Shown: positions 18,144 through 28,213, numbered from the stretch's first letter. The stretch is DNA of 64,000 nucleotides from Kurthia huakuii LAM0618 (GCF_000505545.1 NZ_AYTB01000007.1:310001-374000), one strand, 5' to 3'. Notes: generated from the letters alone by a model not told the origin. Numbers and translations are program-made.

Positions 18144-19115
18144 TTGGCAGAATTGGGTACTCGTTTAAAAGAAGCGAGAATGGCCAAAGGGTATAGTTTG
18201 GAAGATTTGCAAGAAATCACAAAAATCCAAAAACGCTATTTGTCTGCCATAGAGGAAGGCAATTTTAGCGTAATGCCAGGTGCATTTTATGTACGGGCAT
18301 TTATTAAACAATACGCAGAGGCAGTCGATTTAGATGCCGATGAAATTTTAGAAACATATAAATCTGAAATTCCTGCGAATAAAGCGGCAGAGGCTGCTGC
18401 AACAACATCAACTGCTATTCAGCAACCTAAGGGTGGTACGAATCAACGTACAGCCCAGCCAACAACAAAGATTAAACAAACAACTCAAACGCAACGTAAA
18501 ATGACGGACTTAATGCCGAAAATTGCTGTTGCTGTTGTTGTCGTTGTTGTGATTGCAGTAATTTGGTTCTTAGCTAATCATCAGTCAAAAAATAACGATG
18601 TGACAGATGATGTGAATCAAGAGCAAACGCAAGCAGACACATCTGCAAATGAAGTAGATACGAGCAAAGAACAACAAGTAAAAGACCAAGCGGCTGAAGA
18701 AAAGGCAGCAAAAGAAAAAGCTGCTGCTGAAGAAAAAGCGGCGAAAGAACAGGCTGCTAAAGAGAAAGCAGCAAAAGAAAAGAAAAAAGCTGGTAAACTA
18801 TCAAAAGGTACGGACGCTGGCGATGGCGCCACAACAAAATATACATTAACAAATACGAAAAACTTTAAAGTTCGAGTTGAAATGACTGGCGAGAATTGGG
18901 TTGGTATTACGACAACAGCAGGTGCAAATCTTGCAACGGGTAAAATGTATTCAAATGGCCAAAAATTAGAATTTGATGCGAAAGATCAACAATCAATTCG
19001 AATTCGTTTAGGTGCAGCAGCAGCAGGGAAAGTATTTGTTAACAACAAAGAAGTAAAATTATTAGTACCTGCTTCAAGCCGACCAACACAAAATATCGTT
19101 ATTGAAATGAAATAA
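18144..19115 (+). CDS. rodZ: RodZ-like cell-shape protein (YmfM)
   Basis: Membrane protein linking MreB-type filaments to the envelope. Its cytoplasmic N-terminal helix-turn-helix (about 1-70: ELGTRLKEARMAKGYSLEDL), a Thr/Gln-rich linker, one membrane span (about 128-148, mostly valine) and a long alanine/lysine/glutamate segment precede a C-terminal DUF4115 beta domain (about 235-322). TTG at 18144 fits the TAGGTAGG ribosome-binding site better than GTG at 18135 and gives about 323 aa. The AKE-rich stretch (about 170-220) is a predicted stalk-like helix. The next gene is pgsA, the usual neighbour. Confidence 0.88.
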   Translation: MAELGTRLKEARMAKGYSLEDLQEITKIQKRYLSAIEEGNFSVMPGAFYVRAFIKQYAEAVDLDADEILETYKSEIPANKAAEAAATTSTAIQQPKGGTNQRTAQPTTKIKQTTQTQRKMTDLMPKIAVAVVVVVVIAVIWFLANHQSKNNDVTDDVNQEQTQADTSANEVDTSKEQQVKDQAAEEKAAKEKAAAEEKAAKEQAAKEKAAKEKKKAGKLSKGTDAGDGATTKYTLTNTKNFKVRVEMTGENWVGITTTAGANLATGKMYSNGQKLEFDAKDQQSIRIRLGAAAAGKVFVNNKEVKLLVPASSRPTQNIVIEMK

Positions 19116-19169
19116 TTCCGAGGATAGTCATCGTTTGATGGCTATTTTCTTTGAAAAAGGGTGAAAGAA

Positions 19170-19748
19170 ATGAATTTACCAAATAAAATAACCGTTTCTC
19201 GTGTCGTTATGATTCCGATTTTCGTTGTTTTAATGGTTGTTAACTTTGGTTGGGGAAACGTGACGTTACTAGGCACGACGATGCCAATTGAACATTTAGT
19301 CGGCGCCATTGTCTTTATTATTGCATCGATTACCGATTTCTTCGATGGCTATTTAGCGCGTAAATATAATTTAGTAACGAATATGGGGAAATTTTTAGAC
19401 CCATTAGCGGATAAATTATTAGTCACAGCAGCCTTTATTATTTTAGTGCAATGGGGTGTTGCGCCTGCATGGGTAATTATCGTCATTGTAGCACGTGAAT
19501 TTGCGGTTACAGGCCTTCGTTCGATTGGCGCTGAGCAAAATGTGATCATTGCTGCAAGCAACTTAGGAAAGCTTAAAACATGGTCTCAAATGGTGGCATT
19601 AGCATTCTTACTATTACACAACATTATTTTTGAACTGTGGAACTTCCCATTTGATCAAATTATGCTTTATGTGGCATTCTTCTTTACATTACTATCAGGT
19701 TTAGATTATTTCTGGAAAAATCGCCGTCTGTTATTAGATTCAATGTAA
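19170..19748 (+). CDS. pgsA: CDP-diacylglycerol-glycerol-3-phosphate 3-phosphatidyltransferase
   Basis: Makes phosphatidylglycerophosphate, the precursor of phosphatidylglycerol, in the membrane. 192 aa. The CDP-alcohol phosphotransferase signature D-F-F-D-G-Y-L-A-R ... G ... D-P-L-A-D is complete around residues 50-72, and four to six hydrophobic segments are visible. The ATG at 19170 (MNLPNKITVSR) matches relatives better than GTG at 19161. Confidence 0.95.
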   Translation: MNLPNKITVSRVVMIPIFVVLMVVNFGWGNVTLLGTTMPIEHLVGAIVFIIASITDFFDGYLARKYNLVTNMGKFLDPLADKLLVTAAFIILVQWGVAPAWVIIVIVAREFAVTGLRSIGAEQNVIIAASNLGKLKTWSQMVALAFLLLHNIIFELWNFPFDQIMLYVAFFFTLLSGLDYFWKNRRLLLDSM

Positions 19749-19764
19749 TTTTAACTAAATTTTG

Positions 19765-19812
19765 AATACTTCCTATACTTTATGGTACATATGTATAGGA
19801 AGTATTTTTTTA
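19765..19812 (+). terminator. Terminator after pgsA
   Basis: Perfect 14-bp stem (19765-19778 with 19793-19806) ending in a T run. Confidence 0.93.
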
Positions 19813-19828
19813 TTAGGAGGAGAATGAC

Positions 19829-21091
19829 ATGAATGCTGAAATTATCGCGGTAGGGTCGGAGCTTTTGCTTGGACAAATTAACAATACGAATGCACGCTTC
19901 ATTTCCAATCAATTAACGGAGCTAGGGATTAGTATTTATCATCATACAGTTGTGGGAGACAACCCGCAGCGCTTAAAACAGGCAATTGAAATTGCAGAAA
20001 GCCGTGCAGACATTCTTATTTTTAGTGGTGGATTAGGCCCAACAAAAGACGATTTAACAAAAGAAACGATTGCGCAACATTTGCAAGTGGCACTTGTGCA
20101 AGATGATGTCGCAATGGATAGTATTCAGCAGTTTTTCGATGTGCGCAATCGCGTGATGACAAATAATAGTAAAAAGCAAGCACTTGTGCTAGAGGGCTGT
20201 ACGGTATTGCCGAATCACCATGGTATGGCGCCAGGTATGTTTTATCAAACAGATAAGCGACTGTATATTTTATTGCCAGGACCACCAAGTGAATTAGAGC
20301 CGATGTTTCAAATGGAGGCAAAACCATTACTTGCATCTATTGTGAGCGATGGTGGACAAATCGTTTCAAAAGTATTGCGTTTTTATGGTATCGGAGAAGC
20401 GGCGCTAGAAGTAGAAGTGGAAGATTTACTCGCGTTGAAAAATCCAACGGTTGCACCACTTGCGAGCGTTGGAGAAGTGATGTTACGCATTACAGCTCGG
20501 GCTGACAATGAACAGCATGCCGATGACTTAATAGCACCAATTCAACAAGCTATTATTGCACGCGTTGGAAAATTTATGTATGGCGTTGATAATGATTCAC
20601 TGGCATCAAAATTAGTAGAGATACTAGTACAAAATGATTTAACAATTGCAGCAGCAGAAAGTTTAACGGCTGGGAAATTTATGGCGGAGCTAGCAACGAT
20701 TCCAGGTGTCAGTGCGGCATTACAAGGTGGCGTTGTTGTATACAATGAAGAGATGAAACGACAACAATTAGACATTTCACAATATTTATTAGAGCGCTAT
20801 ACTGTGGTCAGTGCGGAGTGCGCAGCGGCAATGGCGAGCCAAGTGAAGAAAAAATTTGTTGCGGATATCGGTGTCGGTTTGACTGGAGCAGCTGGCCCAG
20901 ATGCACATGATGGCAGTCCAGCAGGCACGATATGGATTGGCATTGCCTTAGACGATGATGTTTATACGTATAAGTTGCGCTTGACCGGACAACGAAATAA
21001 AAATCGCTTAGTCGCCGTGAAAGCAACACAAAATTTTATTATTCAATTGCTACATGAACGAGGGTATTCAAAATTAAAAAATCTCCTATAA
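19829..21091 (+). CDS. cinA: CinA: putative competence-damage protein / NMN amidohydrolase
   Basis: Two-domain protein, 420 aa. Residues about 1-170 form a molybdopterin-binding-like (MoCF) domain with VGSELLLGQINNTN and FSGGLGPTKDD, and residues about 260-415 form the CinA C-terminal amidase-like domain with AAESLTAGK and GLTGAAGP. The family includes NMN deamidases and ADP-ribose pyrophosphatases; which activity applies here cannot be told by eye. AGGAGGAGA precedes the ATG. It stands immediately before recA, as in most Firmicutes, but recA has its own SOS promoter here. Confidence 0.93.
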   Translation: MNAEIIAVGSELLLGQINNTNARFISNQLTELGISIYHHTVVGDNPQRLKQAIEIAESRADILIFSGGLGPTKDDLTKETIAQHLQVALVQDDVAMDSIQQFFDVRNRVMTNNSKKQALVLEGCTVLPNHHGMAPGMFYQTDKRLYILLPGPPSELEPMFQMEAKPLLASIVSDGGQIVSKVLRFYGIGEAALEVEVEDLLALKNPTVAPLASVGEVMLRITARADNEQHADDLIAPIQQAIIARVGKFMYGVDNDSLASKLVEILVQNDLTIAAAESLTAGKFMAELATIPGVSAALQGGVVVYNEEMKRQQLDISQYLLERYTVVSAECAAAMASQVKKKFVADIGVGLTGAAGPDAHDGSPAGTIWIGIALDDDVYTYKLRLTGQRNKNRLVAVKATQNFIIQLLHERGYSKLKNLL

Positions 21092-21159
21092 AAATAGGCC
21101 GTTTCATTTGAATGGCATAAAAAAACAACCTATAATAACAGAACAGCAGAAAAAAAGAG

Positions 21160-21173
21160 CGAATAAATGTTCG
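21160..21173 (+). promoter_or_regulatory. LexA (SOS) box of recA
   Basis: CGAATAAATGTTCG fits the Firmicutes SOS consensus CGAAC-N4-GTTCG with one change, the same CGAAT variant as the known B. subtilis recA box. It lies just before the recA -35 element. As RNA it also forms AGCGAA/TTCGCT (21158-21175) followed by T, so it may double as a cinA terminator. Confidence 0.88.
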
Positions 21174-21181
21174 CTTTTTTC

Positions 21182-21210
21182 TTGAGATTTTTTCTGATTT
21201 GCAGTATAGT
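21182..21210 (+). promoter_or_regulatory. recA promoter
   Basis: TTGAGA (21182-21187), a 17-bp spacer and TATAGT (21205-21210): a good sigma-A promoter directly after the LexA box. Confidence 0.85.
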
Positions 21211-21251
21211 ATGTATAGACACAACAGACGTGTAATGAAGGAGGAAATACA

Positions 21252-22319
21252 TTGAACGATCGTAAAGCGGCCTTAGATATGGCATTAAAACAAATTGAAA
21301 AACAATTTGGTAAAGGTTCAGTAATGAAATTAGGAGAACAAGCGGATCGCAAAATCTCGACATCATCAACAGGGTCATTAACACTTGATATGGCATTAGG
21401 GGTAGGTGGTTACCCTAAAGGTCGTATTGTTGAAGTATACGGTCCTGAATCATCAGGTAAAACAACGGTTGCGCTTCACGCGATTGCGGAAGTACAACGT
21501 AACGGTGGTCAAGCAGCATTCATCGATGCTGAGCACGCATTAGACTCATCGTATGCAGAAAAATTAGGTGTTAATATCGACGAACTATTACTATCTCAAC
21601 CAGATACAGGTGAACAAGCACTTGAAATTACTGAAGCGTTAGTACGTAGTGGCGCTATCGATATTATCATTATTGACTCTGTTGCAGCATTAGTACCAAA
21701 AGCAGAAATTGAAGGCGAAATGGGCGACTCGCACATGGGTCTACAAGCTCGTCTAATGTCTCAAGCATTGCGTAAATTATCGGGGATTATTAATAAATCA
21801 AACTGTATTGCTATCTTCATTAACCAAGTACGTGAAAAAATCGGTGTAATGTTCGGGAACCCTGAAACAACAACTGGTGGTCGCGCATTAAAATTCTATT
21901 CTTCTATTCGTTTAGAAGTACGTCGTGCAGAAACGATTAAACAAGGTAGTGACATGGTCGGTAACCGTACGAAAATTAAAGTCGTGAAAAATAAAGTAGC
22001 GCCACCATTTAAAGTAGCAGAAGTGGACATTATGTATGGTGAAGGTATTTCATACGTTGGTGAAGTAGTAGACCTTGGTGTTGATCAAGATATCGTTCAA
22101 AAATCAGGTTCTTGGTTCGCATATGGCGATGAACGTTTAGGTCAAGGACGAGAAAATGCAAAACAATTCTTAAAAGATAACCCAGACGTTTGCGCTGAAA
22201 TTGCACAAAAAATTCGCGCAGCAGCAGGCATCGCTGGTGAAGAATATGTTGTTCCTGAACAAGAGGATGAAAAAATGGACCCAGCATTAGCAACTGACCT
22301 AGGTTTAGATAAAGCATAA
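21252..22319 (+). CDS. recA: Recombinase RecA
   Basis: ATP-dependent strand-exchange protein and coprotease for LexA self-cleavage, 355 aa. Walker A GPESSGKT is at residues 64-71. The loop regions GEMGDSHMG and [17 protein letters not shown] are intact. The TTG start at 21252 is preceded by GGAGG and gives [12 protein letters not shown], the expected N-terminus. Expression is SOS-controlled through the box at 21160-21173, and the matching lexA gene lies at the other end of this window. Confidence 0.98.
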   Translation: MNDRKAALDMALKQIEKQFGKGSVMKLGEQADRKISTSSTGSLTLDMALGVGGYPKGRIVEVYGPESSGKTTVALHAIAEVQRNGGQAAFIDAEHALDSSYAEKLGVNIDELLLSQPDTGEQALEITEALVRSGAIDIIIIDSVAALVPKAEIEGEMGDSHMGLQARLMSQALRKLSGIINKSNCIAIFINQVREKIGVMFGNPETTTGGRALKFYSSIRLEVRRAETIKQGSDMVGNRTKIKVVKNKVAPPFKVAEVDIMYGEGISYVGEVVDLGVDQDIVQKSGSWFAYGDERLGQGRENAKQFLKDNPDVCAEIAQKIRAAAGIAGEEYVVPEQEDEKMDPALATDLGLDKA

Positions 22320-22337
22320 GATAATGGCATTAACAAT

Positions 22338-22380
22338 GAGCTGTTCTGTAAAGATTTTCTTATCAGAACAGCTCTCTTTA
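22338..22380 (+). terminator. Terminator after recA
   Basis: Perfect 11-bp stem (22338-22348 with 22364-22374) with a 15-nt loop and a T-rich tail (TCTTTATG). Confidence 0.8.
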
Positions 22381-22447
22381 TGTGTTTTTTGAAATATAAA
22401 AATAGGACATCTAGTGAAAGAAAAGAATATCCAAATACTGTGAATCC

Positions 22448-22476
22448 TTGACAGTCCTTTTCTTCATCTATACAAT
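22448..22476 (+). promoter_or_regulatory. rny promoter
   Basis: TTGACA (22448-22453), a 17-bp spacer and TACAAT (22471-22476). It lies about 105 bp before the rny start, leaving a 5' leader of roughly 100 nt. Confidence 0.8.
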
Positions 22477-22581
22477 GAAATTGTATTATTTCTAACTTGA
22501 AATGAAATAGGCAGTATATTGTGATAAGCAATGTATAGCCGACTGAAATGTTTTTTTAAAATAGCAAGAGGAGGTGTTCGA

Positions 22582-24138
22582 ATGATGGAAATCATAATCT
22601 CCGCTTTGCTTGGACTCATCGTCGGTGCTGCTGTTATCTATTTCGCCATGAAAAAAGTGAATGATTCAAAAGTGACAGGTGCTAAAAGTACCGCTGAAAT
22701 GATTATCGAAGATGGTAAAAGAGAAGCGGAAGCACTGAAGAAGGAAGCACTTCTTGAAGCAAAAGATGAAACTCACAAACTTCGAACAGAAGCAGAAACT
22801 GAAATCCGTGATCGTCGTTCTGAATTACAAAAACAAGAAAATCGCTTGTTGATGCGTGAAGAAAACTTAGATCGTAAGGATGAATCTCTGGATAATAGGG
22901 AAACAGCTTTAGAACGTAAAGAAACGTCTCTAGCTGACAGACAACAGCATATTGAACAGATGGAAAGCAAAGTGGACGAGCTCGTAGCTAAACAAAGCAC
23001 TGAACTTGAACGCATTTCGGCTTTAACGCGCGATGAAGCAAAAGAAATTATTCTTAAAGATGTTGAAACGGAACTTACTACCGATATCGCCGTTATGACG
23101 AAAGAAGCGGAGTCAGGTGCCAAAGAAACAGCTGATAAGAAAGCGCGAGAAATTTTATCATTAGCAATTCAACGCTTTGCTGCAGATCATGTGGCTGAAA
23201 CAACAGTTTCTGTCGTCAACTTACCAAATGATGAAATGAAAGGGCGTATTATTGGTCGTGAAGGTCGTAATATCCGTACCCTTGAAACATTAACTGGTAT
23301 TGATTTGATTATCGATGATACACCAGAAGCAGTTATTCTTTCTGGCTTTGACCCGATTCGTCGTGAAACAGCGCGCTTAGCACTTGAAAAATTAGTGCAA
23401 GATGGCCGTATTCACCCAGCGCGTATCGAGGAAATGGTTGAAAAATCTCGTCGTGAAATCGATGAACAAATTCGTGAAACTGGCGAACAAACAACATTTG
23501 AACTTGGTATTCACAATTTACATCCAGACTTAATGAAAATTTTAGGTCGTATGAAGTATCGTACAAGCTACGGTCAAAATGTTTTAAAACACTCAATCGA
23601 AGTGGCGCATTTAACAGGATTACTCGCTGCGGAACTTGGTGAAGATGTGATGCTTGCGAAACGTGCAGGTTTACTACACGATATCGGTAAAGCAATTGAC
23701 CATGAAGTAGAAGGCTCTCACGTTGAAATTGGCGTTGAGCTTGCTACGAAATACAAAGAGCATCCGGTTGTTATTAATAGTATTGCTTCTCACCATGGTG
23801 ATACAGAAGCAACATCTGTGATTGCGGTGCTAGTAGCTGCTGCCGATGCGTTGTCAGCTGCTCGCCCAGGTGCTCGTAGTGAAACTCTTGAAAATTATAT
23901 TCGTCGCCTTGAGAAATTGGAAGAGATTTCCGAATCTTATGAAGGTGTTGAAAAATCATATGCGATTCAAGCAGGTCGTGAAATTCGTATCATCGTTCGA
24001 CCAGACGCTGTAGATGATTTAGCATCGCATCGTCTTGCACGCGATATTCGTAAGCGTATTGAAGATGAGCTCGATTATCCGGGACATATTAAAATTACCG
24101 TTATTCGCGAAACACGCGCTGTTGAGTACGCAAAATAA
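22582..24138 (+). CDS. rny: Ribonuclease Y
   Basis: Membrane-anchored endoribonuclease that starts bulk mRNA turnover, 518 aa. An N-terminal membrane helix (about 4-24) is followed by a long charged coiled coil (about 30-200), a KH RNA-binding domain ([15 protein letters not shown]), and an HD phosphohydrolase domain with LLHDIGK. The ATG at 22582 with AGAGGAGG at good spacing is preferred over an in-frame ATG at 22531. The following gene, ymdB, encodes a phosphodiesterase, the same pair as in B. subtilis. Confidence 0.96.
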   Translation: MMEIIISALLGLIVGAAVIYFAMKKVNDSKVTGAKSTAEMIIEDGKREAEALKKEALLEAKDETHKLRTEAETEIRDRRSELQKQENRLLMREENLDRKDESLDNRETALERKETSLADRQQHIEQMESKVDELVAKQSTELERISALTRDEAKEIILKDVETELTTDIAVMTKEAESGAKETADKKAREILSLAIQRFAADHVAETTVSVVNLPNDEMKGRIIGREGRNIRTLETLTGIDLIIDDTPEAVILSGFDPIRRETARLALEKLVQDGRIHPARIEEMVEKSRREIDEQIRETGEQTTFELGIHNLHPDLMKILGRMKYRTSYGQNVLKHSIEVAHLTGLLAAELGEDVMLAKRAGLLHDIGKAIDHEVEGSHVEIGVELATKYKEHPVVINSIASHHGDTEATSVIAVLVAAADALSAARPGARSETLENYIRRLEKLEEISESYEGVEKSYAIQAGREIRIIVRPDAVDDLASHRLARDIRKRIEDELDYPGHIKITVIRETRAVEYAK

Positions 24139-24142
24139 TAGG

Positions 24143-24180
24143 AGAAGAGGTTGGCATTCAATCCAACCTCTTCTTTTTTT
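24143..24180 (+). terminator. Terminator after rny
   Basis: Perfect 12-bp stem (24143-24154 with 24163-24174) plus T run. Confidence 0.95.
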
Positions 24181-24252
24181 CGGGAATTTTCCGCAGCATA
24201 AGCGTATTGTGGTAAAGTAAAGATAACTTGTAGTAATAAGGAGCATAAAACA

Positions 24253-25050
24253 ATGAAAGTATTATTTATCGGCGATATCGTAGGAGACATCGGCTTAGAT
24301 GCGGTTGAAAAATATTTACCAAAATTAAAACGTAAATATAATATTGATGTCGTTATTGCAAATGCAGAAAATGCTGCGAAAGGTCGTGGATTGACGCGTC
24401 GCATTTATCAAGACTTATTAATGATGGGTGTTGATGCGATGACGATGGGGAACCATACGTGGGACCAACGTGAAATTTTTGATTTTATCGATGATGCGGA
24501 TTATTTAGTGCGTCCAGCGAACTTCTCAGAAGATGCACCAGGTAAAGGCATGACGACCGTAACAAAAAATGGTCAAACCATTTCGATTATTAATTTACAT
24601 GGACGTGTCTTTTTACCGCCACATGAAGATCCGTTTAAAATGGGGAAAGAACTTGTTGCAGAAGCGAAGAAAGTATCGCCACTTGTCTTTGTTGATTTCC
24701 ATGCAGAAACAACGAGTGAAAAGATTGCACTAGGCTGGCATTTAGCTGGGGAAGCGTCATGTGTCGTTGGGACGCATACACACGTGCAAACGGCCGACTC
24801 ACGTATTTTGCCAGGGGGCACAGCATATATTAGTGATGTAGGTATGACAGGGCCGTACAACGAAGTATTGGGTATGAAAAAAGAAAGCGTTATTTATCGC
24901 TTTGAAACAAATTTACCGGTGCGCTTTGAAGTGCCAACAACGGGTGATGCGGTGCTGAGCGCTGTCTTTGTTGAATTAGATGATAAAACGGGTCAAGCAA
25001 CACAAATGGAACGTATTTATATTAATCCAGACAATCCATTTAAAGGCTAA
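24253..25050 (+). CDS. ymdB: YmdB-type metallophosphoesterase
   Basis: Calcineurin-like phosphodiesterase, 265 aa, acting on cyclic nucleotides in characterised homologues and controlling late adaptive responses and biofilm genes in B. subtilis. Metal-ligand motifs GDIVGDIG, NAENAAKGRG, MGNHTWD, DFHAETTSEK and GTHTHVQTAD are all present. The start is ATG at 24253 after AAGGAG. spoVS, the next gene in many Bacillales, is absent; a bidirectional terminator and a reverse-strand small gene follow. Confidence 0.95.
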   Translation: MKVLFIGDIVGDIGLDAVEKYLPKLKRKYNIDVVIANAENAAKGRGLTRRIYQDLLMMGVDAMTMGNHTWDQREIFDFIDDADYLVRPANFSEDAPGKGMTTVTKNGQTISIINLHGRVFLPPHEDPFKMGKELVAEAKKVSPLVFVDFHAETTSEKIALGWHLAGEASCVVGTHTHVQTADSRILPGGTAYISDVGMTGPYNEVLGMKKESVIYRFETNLPVRFEVPTTGDAVLSAVFVELDDKTGQATQMERIYINPDNPFKG

Positions 25051-25051
25051 T

Positions 25052-25092
25052 AAAAAGAGGATGGTTCCGCACTTGGAACCATCCTCTTTTTT
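25052..25092 (+). terminator. Bidirectional terminator between ymdB and the small membrane gene
   Basis: 16-bp stem (25053-25068 with 25075-25090), A-rich before and T-rich after, serving the convergent genes. Confidence 0.93.
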
Positions 25093-25098
25093 AATCGT

Positions 25099-25296
25099 TT
25101 AAGCAGTGTAAGATTTTTTCTTGCGTTGATTGAACATCCATAAGAATAAGAGAACGAAGAAGAAGAATGGAATCATAACTCCTTGACCGATGAGCATTTT
25201 CAATGTTGTTGTACCGTCAGTGCCCCAAGTTGCTACCATATATGCTGTGAGAGAGAATGCAAACAATGCGATTGGAATCCAAAGAATTTTCATCAT
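25099..25296 (-). CDS. Small two-helix membrane protein
   Basis: I do not recognise a family. About 65 aa with two hydrophobic stretches (roughly 3-22 and 36-56), a short polar loop with WGTDGTT between them, and a lysine/arginine-rich C-terminus that should face the cytoplasm. The ATG pair at 25296/25293 follows GGAAG; an upstream GTG at 25311 has no ribosome-binding site. It stands alone on the reverse strand between ymdB and korA, where spore formers carry spoVS. The hydrophobic pattern and shared terminator suggest a real gene. Confidence 0.65.
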   Translation of the reverse strand: MMKILWIPIALFAFSLTAYMVATWGTDGTTTLKMLIGQGVMIPFFFFVLLFLWMFNQRKKKSYTA

Positions 25297-25589
25297 AATT
25301 GCTGCTTCCACGGCGTGGCGTAGAAGCTGTCACCTCGCTTTTTCATGTAATAGGAACCATTTCTTCCATCGTATAGTGTTATAATTCCCGTTTTCTATAT
25401 TTTAAACACATAAAAAGAATGAAAATCGAGAAAATTAAGTTTCTTTATATAAAAATGTGGAATATTTTCCGTCAAAGGTCTGAAATTCTCTCTTTTCATG
25501 GATTTCCAATAGTTTCTGCGGTTTCTTCGTGATAAACTTATGGAGGATAAAATATATAAAAATACCCCGTTTTAAGGAGATGTTTAAAC

Positions 25590-27350
25590 ATGTTACATCA
25601 ACTTTCATGGAAAGTCGGTGGGCAGCAAGGTGAAGGGATCGAATCAACTGGTGAGATTTTCTCAACAGCGATGAACCGTCTAGGCTACCACCTATACGGC
25701 TACCGTCATTTCTCTTCTCGTATTAAAGGTGGCCATACGAATAATAAAATTAACGTACGTACTACAACGGTGCATACAATTCCAGATGATAACGATATTC
25801 TTGTTGCATTTGACCAAGAAACAATCGATGTAAACTATAAAGAGCTACATGCAGATGGTGTTATTTTAGCGGATGCAAAATTTAAGCCAGTAAAACCGGA
25901 GGATTGTGAGGCGACAATGTATATTGTGCCGTTCACAGCGACTGCAAAAGAGCTAGGGACAACATTAATGAAAAACATGGTAGCGATTGGTGCTACAGCG
26001 GCATTAATGAATTTAGAAGATGAAGTATTCCAAAGTGTTGTTGACGAAATCTTTGGCCGTAAAGGTGAAGAAGTCGTAGCGAAAAATATGGAAGCTATCG
26101 CGCAAGGGCATCAACTTATGCATGATTTATTAGTTGAAGCAGGTAACGAAGAAGGCCAATTTGAACTGGAACAAGGCGATGGCAAACATCGTTTATTCAT
26201 GATTGGGAATGAAGCAATGGCATTAGGTGCATTAACAGCAGGTTCTCGCGTTATGAGTGCATATCCAATTACACCAGCTTCTGAAATCATGGAATATTTA
26301 ACGAAAAAATTGCCTACAGTTGGCGGTCTTGTTGTTCAAACAGAAGATGAAATTGCTGCTGTTACAATGGCAATCGGTGCTTCTTATGGTGGTGCACGTG
26401 CCTTTACCGCATCAGCAGGTCCTGGTTTATCGTTAATGATGGAAGGTTTAGGTCTGTCTGGTATGACGGAAACACCGCTTGTTGTCGTGGATACGCAACG
26501 CGGTGGCCCATCAACAGGTCTTCCAACAAAACAAGAACAATCGGATTTATTTGCGATGCTTTACGGTACACATGGTGAAATTCCAAAAGTAATTATCGCA
26601 CCATCAACAGGTGAAGAAGCGTTCTACGATATGATTCAAGCATTTAACATTGCCGATCAATTACAATTGCCTGTCATCGTACTATCGGATTTACAATTAT
26701 CACTTGGTAAACAAACCGTTGAACCATTTGATTATCGTAAAGTGGCGATTAAACGCGGTAAATTAGAGCTTGGTGACTTACCAGAGCTTGAAGAGAAAGC
26801 GTACTTCAAACGCTATGAAGTAACAGAAGACGGCGTATCAACACGCGTTGTGCCAGGGCAAAAATATGGTATTCACCACGTAACGGGTGTTGAACACTCG
26901 GAAATTGGTACACCGTCTGAAGCGCCAGCAAACCGTCAAGCGCAAATGGATAAACGTTTCCGTAAATTAGATTATGTTGATTTCGAAACGCCTGTTTATA
27001 CGGATGCACCACATGACGAAGCGGATGTATTAATCGTTGGTTTCGGTTCTACGCGCGGTGCGATTGAAGAAATTCGCCCTGTATTAGATGAACAAGGCAT
27101 CAAAGCAAATCATGCACATATTCGTTTGATTCACCCCTTCCCAGCGAAGGAATTATTACCACTAATGAATCACGCGAAAAAAGTGATTGTCGTTGAAAAC
27201 AATGCAACAGGTCAACTTGCGAGCATTATGAAGTTAAACGTCGGTCATCATGATAAAATTATCAACTTAACAAAATACGATGGTACACCATTTTTACCAA
27301 ACGAATTGTTAGGTCGTGTAAAGGAGTTGCTAACAGATGGTAACATTTAA
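25590..27350 (+). CDS. korA: 2-oxoacid:ferredoxin oxidoreductase, alpha subunit (fused gamma-alpha)
   Basis: Catalytic subunit of an oxidative 2-oxoacid decarboxylase, probably acting on 2-oxoglutarate and reducing ferredoxin. 586 aa: an N-terminal gamma domain (about 1-190, GGQQGEGIESTGEIF) is fused to the pyrimidine-binding alpha domain (about 200-450, YPITPASEIMEYL) and a C-terminal transketolase-like domain. The beta subunit follows with a 14-bp overlap, as in the two-subunit enzymes of aerobic Bacillales. The ATG follows AAGGAG. There are no iron-sulfur motifs in this subunit; the beta subunit carries the cysteines. Confidence 0.92.
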   Translation: MLHQLSWKVGGQQGEGIESTGEIFSTAMNRLGYHLYGYRHFSSRIKGGHTNNKINVRTTTVHTIPDDNDILVAFDQETIDVNYKELHADGVILADAKFKPVKPEDCEATMYIVPFTATAKELGTTLMKNMVAIGATAALMNLEDEVFQSVVDEIFGRKGEEVVAKNMEAIAQGHQLMHDLLVEAGNEEGQFELEQGDGKHRLFMIGNEAMALGALTAGSRVMSAYPITPASEIMEYLTKKLPTVGGLVVQTEDEIAAVTMAIGASYGGARAFTASAGPGLSLMMEGLGLSGMTETPLVVVDTQRGGPSTGLPTKQEQSDLFAMLYGTHGEIPKVIIAPSTGEEAFYDMIQAFNIADQLQLPVIVLSDLQLSLGKQTVEPFDYRKVAIKRGKLELGDLPELEEKAYFKRYEVTEDGVSTRVVPGQKYGIHHVTGVEHSEIGTPSEAPANRQAQMDKRFRKLDYVDFETPVYTDAPHDEADVLIVGFGSTRGAIEEIRPVLDEQGIKANHAHIRLIHPFPAKELLPLMNHAKKVIVVENNATGQLASIMKLNVGHHDKIINLTKYDGTPFLPNELLGRVKELLTDGNI

Positions 27351-28203
27351 AGATTTTCGTAACACAATTAAACCGAACTGGTGCCCCGGATGCGGTGACT
27401 TCTCTGTACAAGCCTCAATCCAACGCGCCGCAGCAAACTTGGAAATTGAACCACATGAATTAGCAGTAGTATCAGGTATTGGTTGTTCAGGTCGTTTATC
27501 AGGTTATATTAACGCATACGGGTTACATGGTATTCACGGTCGTGCGTTACCAATCGCACAAGGCTTAAAGCTTGCGAACCGCGATTTAAACGTTATTGCT
27601 ACAGGCGGTGACGGAGATGGTTTTGCAATCGGTATGGGTCATACTGTACACTCAATCCGTCGTAACATCGATGTGACATACGTCGTGATGGATAACCAAA
27701 TTTACGGTTTAACGAAAGGGCAAACATCTCCACGCTCTGCTGCTGGTTTCATTACGAAATCAACACCAGGTGGCGCGATTGAGCCGTCATTAAAACCACT
27801 TGAAGTTGCGTTATCATCAGGTGCAACATTTGTAGCGCAAGGGTTCTCAACGGACTTAAAAGAATTAACAGCGATGATTGAAGAAGGCATGAAACATAAA
27901 GGCTTCTCATTTATCAACGTCTTCTCACCTTGTGTGACATACAATAAAGTGAACACATACGATTGGTTCAAAGAACATTTAACAAAATTAAGTGATATCG
28001 AAGGCTATGACGCATCAAACCGTGAGCAAGCAATGCAAACAGTGATGAAACATGAAGGCCTTGTAACGGGTATCATTTATCAAGATACAGAAACACCATC
28101 TTACCAAGAAAAATTACAAGGTTATTCAGAAACCGCATTAACGTATGAAAACCTTGAATTAGGTGAAGAAAAACTAGATGAATTAATGAAAGAATTCATG
28201 TAG
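27337..28203 (+). CDS. korB: 2-oxoacid:ferredoxin oxidoreductase, beta subunit
   Basis: Thiamine-diphosphate-binding subunit, 288 aa. WCPGCGDF at residues 13-20 and a further cysteine in GIGCSGR provide cluster ligands, and GDGDGFAIGMGH with MDNQIYGLTKGQ is the TPP/magnesium motif. It overlaps korA, so the two are translationally coupled. It is followed by a bidirectional terminator shared with a LysR gene. Confidence 0.94.
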   Translation: MVTFKDFRNTIKPNWCPGCGDFSVQASIQRAAANLEIEPHELAVVSGIGCSGRLSGYINAYGLHGIHGRALPIAQGLKLANRDLNVIATGGDGDGFAIGMGHTVHSIRRNIDVTYVVMDNQIYGLTKGQTSPRSAAGFITKSTPGGAIEPSLKPLEVALSSGATFVAQGFSTDLKELTAMIEEGMKHKGFSFINVFSPCVTYNKVNTYDWFKEHLTKLSDIEGYDASNREQAMQTVMKHEGLVTGIIYQDTETPSYQEKLQGYSETALTYENLELGEEKLDELMKEFM

Positions 28204-28213
28204 TTTTAACATA

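Noticed and set aside
18617-18832. Reverse-strand Ala/Ser/Phe-rich frame inside rodZ
   Set aside because: Complement of the AKE-rich stalk of RodZ; low complexity and no ribosome-binding site.
22773-23123. Reverse-strand serine-rich frame inside rny
   Set aside because: It mirrors the coiled-coil codons of RNase Y (Glu/Lys/Arg reversed to Ser/Phe/Leu) and has no start signals.
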